Assembly: GCA_024681495.1 (NCBI GenBank)
Contig: JAILAS010000104.1
Span: forward strand, 1 to 9,694
Direction of reading: 5' to 3'
Origin: Eubacterium sp.
Lineage (GTDB): Bacteria; Bacillota; Clostridia; Lachnospirales; Lachnospiraceae
DNA length: 9,694 nt
A program made the position numbers and the translations under genes. Numbering within the stretch: position 1 is the stretch's first letter; every line of letters starts with the position of its first letter. Positions 6,035-9,694 of the stretch are shown piece by piece. The notes under the pieces were generated by a model that worked only from the letters and a program-made list of their open reading frames with translations, made no database searches and was not told the DNA's origin.

Positions 6035-6790
6035 ATGGGCGTAGTTTCAATGAAACAGTTACTGGAAGCCGGCGTACACTTCGGTCATCAGACCAGAAGA
6101 TGGAACCCCAAAATGGCTCCCTACATCTTCACCGAGCGTAACGGCATCTACATCATCGATCTTCAGCAGACCGTTGGCATGATTGACGATGCTTATAAGG
6201 CTGTATTCGACATCGCTGCTGAGGGCGGTACCGTTCTTTTCGTTGGTACCAAGAAGCAGGCTGCCGACACTGTTGCCGCTGAGGCAATGCGCTGCGGTAT
6301 GTATTATGTAAACGAGAGATGGCTTGGCGGTATGCTTACCAACTTCAAGACCATTCGCAGCCGTATCGAGCGTCTCAAGGCTATCGAGCGCATGGAGGCA
6401 GACGGCACTTTCGATGTACTTCCCAAGAAGGAAGTTATCGCACTTCGCAAGGAGATGGATAAGCTTCAGAGAAACCTTGGCGGAATCAAGGAGATGAAGA
6501 AGCTTCCCGATGCCATCTTCATCGTAGACCCCAAGAAGGAGAGAATCTGCGTACACGAGGCTCACACTCTGGGTATCCCCCTCATCGGTATCGCCGACAC
6601 CAACTGCGATCCCGAGGAGCTTGACTACATCATCCCCGGAAACGATGACGCTATCCGTGCCGTACGTCTGATCGTATCCACCATGGCTGACGCCGTTATC
6701 GAGGCTAACCAGGGCGAGATCTTCGAAGAGGGCGCTGAGGCAGAGGCTGAGGTAGAAGAGGCAGCTGCTGAGGAGGCTTCCGAGGAGTAA
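6035..6790 (+). CDS. rpsB: 30S ribosomal protein S2
   Basis: This 251-residue protein is full length for bacterial S2, a component of the 30S subunit that binds between head and platform and helps recruit S1 or mRNA. Diagnostic stretches are GVHFGHQTRRWNPKM (13-27), YVNERWLGGMLTNFKTI (91-107), PDAIFIVDPKKE (158-169) and GIPLIGIADTNCDP (180-193). The last 28 residues form an acidic, alanine/glutamate-rich tail (GEIFEEGAEAEAE onward) that is variable in the family and probably flexible. The ATG at 6035 has GGAGG 8 bases upstream. The frame is open back to 5972, but that extension would include the leader hairpin and lacks a ribosome binding site. tsf follows after 68 bases, the standard bacterial pairing. 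Confidence 0.98.
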   Translation: MGVVSMKQLLEAGVHFGHQTRRWNPKMAPYIFTERNGIYIIDLQQTVGMIDDAYKAVFDIAAEGGTVLFVGTKKQAADTVAAEAMRCGMYYVNERWLGGMLTNFKTIRSRIERLKAIERMEADGTFDVLPKKEVIALRKEMDKLQRNLGGIKEMKKLPDAIFIVDPKKERICVHEAHTLGIPLIGIADTNCDPEELDYIIPGNDDAIRAVRLIVSTMADAVIEANQGEIFEEGAEAEAEVEEAAAEEASEE

Positions 6791-6858
6791 GATTCGGAGA
6801 TAAAAGTCATTTGACTTTGTTACATATTGATTTCGTTTATATAAAGGAGAAATAACTC

Positions 6859-7791
6859 ATGGCAATAACCGCTGCAATGGTAAAAGAGTTGCGTGAAATG
6901 ACCGGTGCCGGAATGATGGATTGCAAGAAGGCACTTACAGAGACTGACGGCGACATGGATGCCGCTGTTGAGGAGCTTAGGAAGAAGGGTGCTGCCAAGG
7001 CTGAGAAGAAGGCCAGCCGTATTGCTGCCGAGGGTCTTTGCAAGATCGTAAGCGATGGCGATAAGAAGGCTGCAGTAGTAGAGGTTAACTCTGAGACCGA
7101 CTTCGTTGCTAAGAACGAGAAGTTCCAGACTTACGTTGAGGAAGTGGCTAATCAGGCGCTTAACAGCGACGCTGCTGACATCGACGCATTCCTGGCCGAG
7201 AAGTGGGCTAAGGATACCTCCAAGACCGTTTCCGAGGAGCTCGTTTCCCAGATTGCTGTCATCGGAGAGAAGCTTTCCATCCGCAGATTCCAGAGGGTGG
7301 AGAACGCATCCGGCTGTGTAGTTACCTATACTCACGGCGGCGGCAGAATCGGCGTTATCGTATCCGCTGACGTGGCTACCGTTAACGACGACGTTAAGGA
7401 AGCGCTTACCAACGTAGCTATGCAGATCGCTGCACTGAACCCCAAGTTCATCAGCGAGGCTGATATCTCTTCCGACTATATCGAGCACGAGAAGAAGATT
7501 CTTCTTGAGCAGATTATGAACGATCCCAAGGAGTCTCAGAAGCCTGAGAAGGTTATCCAGGGAATGATAACCGGTCGTGTTAAGAAGGAGCTTAAGGAAG
7601 TTTGCCTCATGGATCAGGTTTACGTTAAGGCCGAGGATGGCAAGCAGAGCGTAGAGAAGTACCTCGAGCAGGTTTCCAAGCAGGTTGGCGAGAGCATCAC
7701 CATCAAGGAGTTCGTTCGTTTCGAGACCGGTGAGGGTATCGAGAAGAAGGATGAGGACTTTGCTGCAGAGGTTGCGGCTCAGCTTCAGTAA
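6859..7791 (+). CDS. tsf: Translation elongation factor EF-Ts
   Basis: This 310-residue cytoplasmic protein catalyses GDP release from EF-Tu so that EF-Tu can be recharged with GTP. The N-terminal UBA-like module (residues 3-55) contains VKELREMTGAGMMDCKKAL (8-26). The EF-Tu contact motif TDFVAKN is at 80-86. The core and coiled-coil domains follow, with CLMDQVYVK at about 251-259. The length is slightly above the 280-295 residues common in other bacteria. AAAGGAG (6843-6849) lies 9 bases before the ATG. A short hairpin AAAGTC/GACTTT (6803-6818) lies in the gap after rpsB and is too weak to be a real terminator. It may reduce readthrough slightly. A strong terminator follows tsf, so later genes such as pyrH are not part of this unit. 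Confidence 0.98.
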   Translation: MAITAAMVKELREMTGAGMMDCKKALTETDGDMDAAVEELRKKGAAKAEKKASRIAAEGLCKIVSDGDKKAAVVEVNSETDFVAKNEKFQTYVEEVANQALNSDAADIDAFLAEKWAKDTSKTVSEELVSQIAVIGEKLSIRRFQRVENASGCVVTYTHGGGRIGVIVSADVATVNDDVKEALTNVAMQIAALNPKFISEADISSDYIEHEKKILLEQIMNDPKESQKPEKVIQGMITGRVKKELKEVCLMDQVYVKAEDGKQSVEKYLEQVSKQVGESITIKEFVRFETGEGIEKKDEDFAAEVAAQLQ

Positions 7792-7815
7792 TAGTTAAAA
7801 ATTCTTTTAAAAATC

Positions 7816-7848
7816 AAGGAGTGTCGCGTCATGCGGCATTCCTTTTTT
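7816..7848 (+). terminator. Rho-independent terminator of the rpsB-tsf operon
   Basis: AAGGAGTGTCGC (7816-7827) pairs with the stretch GCGGCATTCCTT (7833-7844) in a 12-bp stem that includes two G-T wobbles, around a five-base loop. Six T residues (7843-7848) overlap and follow the 3' arm. It lies 24 bases after the tsf stop. Confidence 0.93.
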
Positions 7849-7883
7849 ATTGCTAAATTTTAGCTGAAATTCCCGCTTTGAGT

Positions 7884-7915
7884 TTGTTCCTATTTGACTA
7901 AAAGTATGATACAAT
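7884..7915 (+). promoter_or_regulatory. Extended -10 promoter for the deacetylase-bactofilin unit
   Basis: TGATACAAT (7907-7915) is an extended -10 element, TG-n-TACAAT, five of six matching the consensus hexamer. The best upstream -35 candidate is the poor TTGTTC (7884-7889) with a long 20-base spacer, so the promoter probably relies on the extended -10. The perfect-looking TTGACT at 7894-7899 is only 10 bases from the -10 and cannot serve with it. Predicted start is near 7922, giving a leader of about 45 bases. Confidence 0.6.
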
Positions 7916-7966
7916 ACCTATGTTTGATTTTAATCATATTTAGAGTAATGGAGGGTTGAAAGCGCT

Positions 7967-8908
7967 ATGGACAGCGCCGATCTCAAAAGGCAACGCGAGC
8001 GTAAAATGCGTGTCGCTCGCATGAAAAGAAATATAATAGTTTTTGTTATTGGATTGTTGTTGACTCTGGTCGGGCTCTGTATAGCTCTCTGCGTACTGAT
8101 GTTTCAGCAGAGCGCCAGGATTGACAGGCTTGAGGAGATGATAAACAGCGTGGCATCGTCGGACGCCACGGTTACCGGGGAGTCGTCGGACAGCGCGGGC
8201 GGAAGCACGGTGCTGGCCGCGGATAACACGACGGAGAGTGGCGACGCCGGTGATATTGTATACGGTGTGAATGCCCATCAGGACATATACCTCACTTTTG
8301 ACGACGGCCCGAGTGATAATACAGAGGCGATTTTGGATATTCTCGATCAATACGACGTCAAGGCGACTTTTTTTGTAATCGGATCCAAGGAAAAGAAGTA
8401 TAAGAAGCTCTACAAGGAGATAGTGGAAAGAGGGCACACCATCGGGATGCACTCGTACACGCATAAGTACAGTTCACTGTACGATTCTGTGGAGTCTTTT
8501 GCGGCTGAGATAACCAAGGAGCAGGACCTTATTGAGAAGGTCACCGGCTTGCGCCCCTGGCTCTTCAGGTTTCCCGGCGGCAGCTCTAACGACGTTAGTA
8601 ACGCCGACATGAACGACTTAATTTCGTATCTTAACGATTCCGGAATCACCTACTATGACTGGAACGTGGTCGGGGGAGATGCCACCAGTAAGAGCTATAA
8701 CACCAAGGATGTTTTGAAGAGCGTTTCCAACGATATCGGAAAATATAAGACCGCGGTGATTCTGCTCCACGATGCGAATACGAAGACCGCCACGGTCGAG
8801 GCGCTTGGACCGCTTATAGAGATGCTCCTCGAAAGAGACGCGGACTTAAAGGCTATTGATGAGGATACTCCTCTTGTTCAGCATATAAGCTATGAATCAG
8901 TAGAATAA
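7967..8908 (+). CDS. Membrane-anchored polysaccharide deacetylase (NodB/CE4 family)
   Basis: This 313-residue protein has a basic N-terminus, one membrane helix (about 22-46), and a low-complexity Ser/Asp/Gly/Thr linker (about 60-96). An extracytoplasmic NodB-type deacetylase domain covers about 105-300. All five CE4 motifs are visible: TFDDGPS (110-116, D112 as base and D113 as metal ligand), HSYTH (162-166, metal ligands H162 and H166), RFPGG (201-205), DW (231-232), and LLHD (266-269, H268). The metal-dependent enzyme is therefore likely active. It removes N-acetyl groups from an amino sugar polymer, most plausibly peptidoglycan, which is the usual way such enzymes give lysozyme resistance. 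The true substrate cannot be read from sequence. GGAGGG (7950-7955) lies 11 bases before the ATG. A bactofilin gene follows 23 bases after the stop. Confidence 0.93.
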   Translation: MDSADLKRQRERKMRVARMKRNIIVFVIGLLLTLVGLCIALCVLMFQQSARIDRLEEMINSVASSDATVTGESSDSAGGSTVLAADNTTESGDAGDIVYGVNAHQDIYLTFDDGPSDNTEAILDILDQYDVKATFFVIGSKEKKYKKLYKEIVERGHTIGMHSYTHKYSSLYDSVESFAAEITKEQDLIEKVTGLRPWLFRFPGGSSNDVSNADMNDLISYLNDSGITYYDWNVVGGDATSKSYNTKDVLKSVSNDIGKYKTAVILLHDANTKTATVEALGPLIEMLLERDADLKAIDEDTPLVQHISYESVE

Positions 8909-8931
8909 ACATAATGTTACGGAGGTAGAAA

Positions 8932-9694
8932 ATGAGTTTTTTCAAAGAATTCAAAGAGGATTTTGACGACGCGGTGGGCGAACTTATCCCCGATGCCGAG
9001 CTCGGTACTCTTGTGAGTGATGACGAGGATGTGATGGTGAACACCTTCGATTCGCTCGGAGATTCGAGTGATGAGAATTTAGGCGGATTGTTTGCCAGTG
9101 TGGCCAAGGAGGCGGAAGATGGCGAGGTTGCTTCGGATACTGAGGGGGCGGAAGATTCAGCGGCTTCTGAGGAAGTCACCGCTGCCGAAGATGTTGCTGA
9201 AGAGGCGGCTGAAGAAGCTTCGAAAGAAACTGTTTCTGAGGAAGTAGCCGCGGCTGAAGATTCTGTAGTTGATAATAAGGAGAACACCATGAGCGATGAA
9301 TTTAACAGTACCAACGATGATGCACAGACGGTAGTGACCGGCGCAGCCGATCAGGAGGGCAGCCACTTCTATAACGAGCCCGTTAAGTTCGAGTCCAAGG
9401 ACCCCATCGACATGGAGGCTATTTTCGGAGAGACTGAGAACGACGACGAGATGGCAGTTATCACCAAGGGCATGACCATTACCGGTGACCTTGAGTCTCT
9501 CGGTTCGGTAGAGGTTCGTGGCGTGATTAACGGTAACGTAAAGACAAACGGAAAGATGGTGATTTCCGGTAAGATTCGTGGAAATTCCACAGCCAAGGAG
9601 CTTTTTGCCGATTCCGCCCACATCAACGGTGAGATTCTTTCCGAGGGATCTGTTAAGATTGGAAATGGTTCTGTAGTGGTTGGTAATATCAATG
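8932..9694 (+). CDS. Bactofilin-type (polymer-forming) protein with long acidic N-terminal extension, 3' partial
   Basis: The first 254 residues are present and the frame is still open at the window end. From about residue 174 the sequence is a bactofilin domain (VITKGMTITGDLESLGSVEV, then short beta-helix rungs such as GVINGNVKTNG and GNGSVVVGNIN). Bactofilins polymerise into cytoskeletal filaments that position cell-wall enzymes. The first 19 residues (MSFFKEFKEDFDDAVGELI) look like an amphipathic helix. Residues about 60-119 are an acidic Ala/Glu/Ser-rich, probably disordered segment. This extension is much longer than the short tails of typical bactofilins. GGAGG (8921-8925) lies 6 bases before the ATG. 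A second in-frame ATG (codon 120) also has a strong ribosome binding site. Neighbouring deacetylase suggests a wall-related role. Confidence 0.88.
   Translation, partial: MSFFKEFKEDFDDAVGELIPDAELGTLVSDDEDVMVNTFDSLGDSSDENLGGLFASVAKEAEDGEVASDTEGAEDSAASEEVTAAEDVAEEAAEEASKETVSEEVAAAEDSVVDNKENTMSDEFNSTNDDAQTVVTGAADQEGSHFYNEPVKFESKDPIDMEAIFGETENDDEMAVITKGMTITGDLESLGSVEVRGVINGNVKTNGKMVISGKIRGNSTAKELFADSAHINGEILSEGSVKIGNGSVVVGNIN
9277..9291 (+). promoter_or_regulatory. Internal ribosome binding site and in-frame ATG inside the bactofilin gene
   Basis: AAGGAG (9277-9282) lies 6 bases before ATG (9289-9291), which is in frame with the gene and is its codon 120. The site is as good as those of the strongest starts in the window. 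A product starting here would begin MSDEFNSTND, lack the acidic extension and keep the whole bactofilin domain. Whether it is used is unknown, since GAG codons in an acidic stretch easily create such a match. Confidence 0.45.

Noticed and set aside
6803..6818. Hairpin between rpsB and tsf as a terminator
   Set aside because: The stem is only 6 bp, A/T-rich and lacks a T run. Readthrough into tsf is needed and no separate tsf promoter was found.
6820..7488. Opposite-strand open frame (222 codons) across tsf
   Set aside because: It is antisense to a highly conserved translation factor, with no motif and no credible start signal.
7894..7899. TTGACT as -35 element for the deacetylase promoter
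   Set aside because: It is only 10 bases from the -10 hexamer, too close for a sigma-A promoter, and no other -10 is seen 16-18 bases downstream.
8874..8906. Possible promoter (TTGTTC and TAGAAT) before the bactofilin gene
   Set aside because: The spacer is 21 bases and there is no TG extension, so it is below the level I would call a promoter.

Overview
The window looks like the chromosome of a motile Gram-positive bacterium of the class Clostridia, most likely family Lachnospiraceae. The reasons are a Firmicutes-type chemotaxis set (CheC plus CheD), a SigD/FliA sigma factor inside the motility operon, a SwrB-like gene followed by rpsB-tsf as in Bacillus subtilis, strong GGAGG-type ribosome binding sites, and several small acidic accessory genes whose style resembles Lachnospiraceae motility loci. 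The genus cannot be fixed from this sequence. All ten genes that I support are on the + strand.

Region 1 (1-5848) is the 3' end of a fla/che operon: the tail of cheW, then cheC, cheD, a two-helix membrane protein with an acidic tail, sigD/fliA, a long FapA-type (DUF342) protein, a 108-residue charged protein, a SwrB-like membrane/coiled-coil/HTH protein, and a secreted or membrane-anchored protein with an MltG-type LysM-like module but no catalytic domain. Gaps are short (6 to 64 bases), and the last two genes overlap at TTGA. No internal terminator is visible, and a 10-bp intrinsic terminator closes the unit. CheC (CheY-P phosphatase) and CheD (receptor deamidase) run adaptation. SigD directs late flagellar and chemotaxis genes. 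FapA and the SwrB-like protein probably act in flagellar assembly or export.

Region 2 (5849-7848) is the rpsB-tsf translation operon (ribosomal protein S2 and elongation factor EF-Ts). It has a near-consensus extended -10 promoter and a leader of about 130 nt holding two hairpins, and it ends at a 12-bp intrinsic terminator. The leader is a candidate autoregulatory RNA.

Region 3 (7849-9694) begins with an extended -10 promoter. It encodes a membrane-anchored NodB-type polysaccharide deacetylase and, 23 bases later, a bactofilin-type protein that runs off the window. The pair suggests a cell-envelope function in which a cytoskeletal scaffold is linked to a wall-modifying enzyme.

I see no CRISPR array, insertion sequence, prophage, tRNA or rRNA. 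No wholly new system is obvious. The best leads are the structured rpsB leader, the catalysis-free MltG-like module, the uncharacterised genes in the motility operon, and a possible second translation start inside the bactofilin gene.
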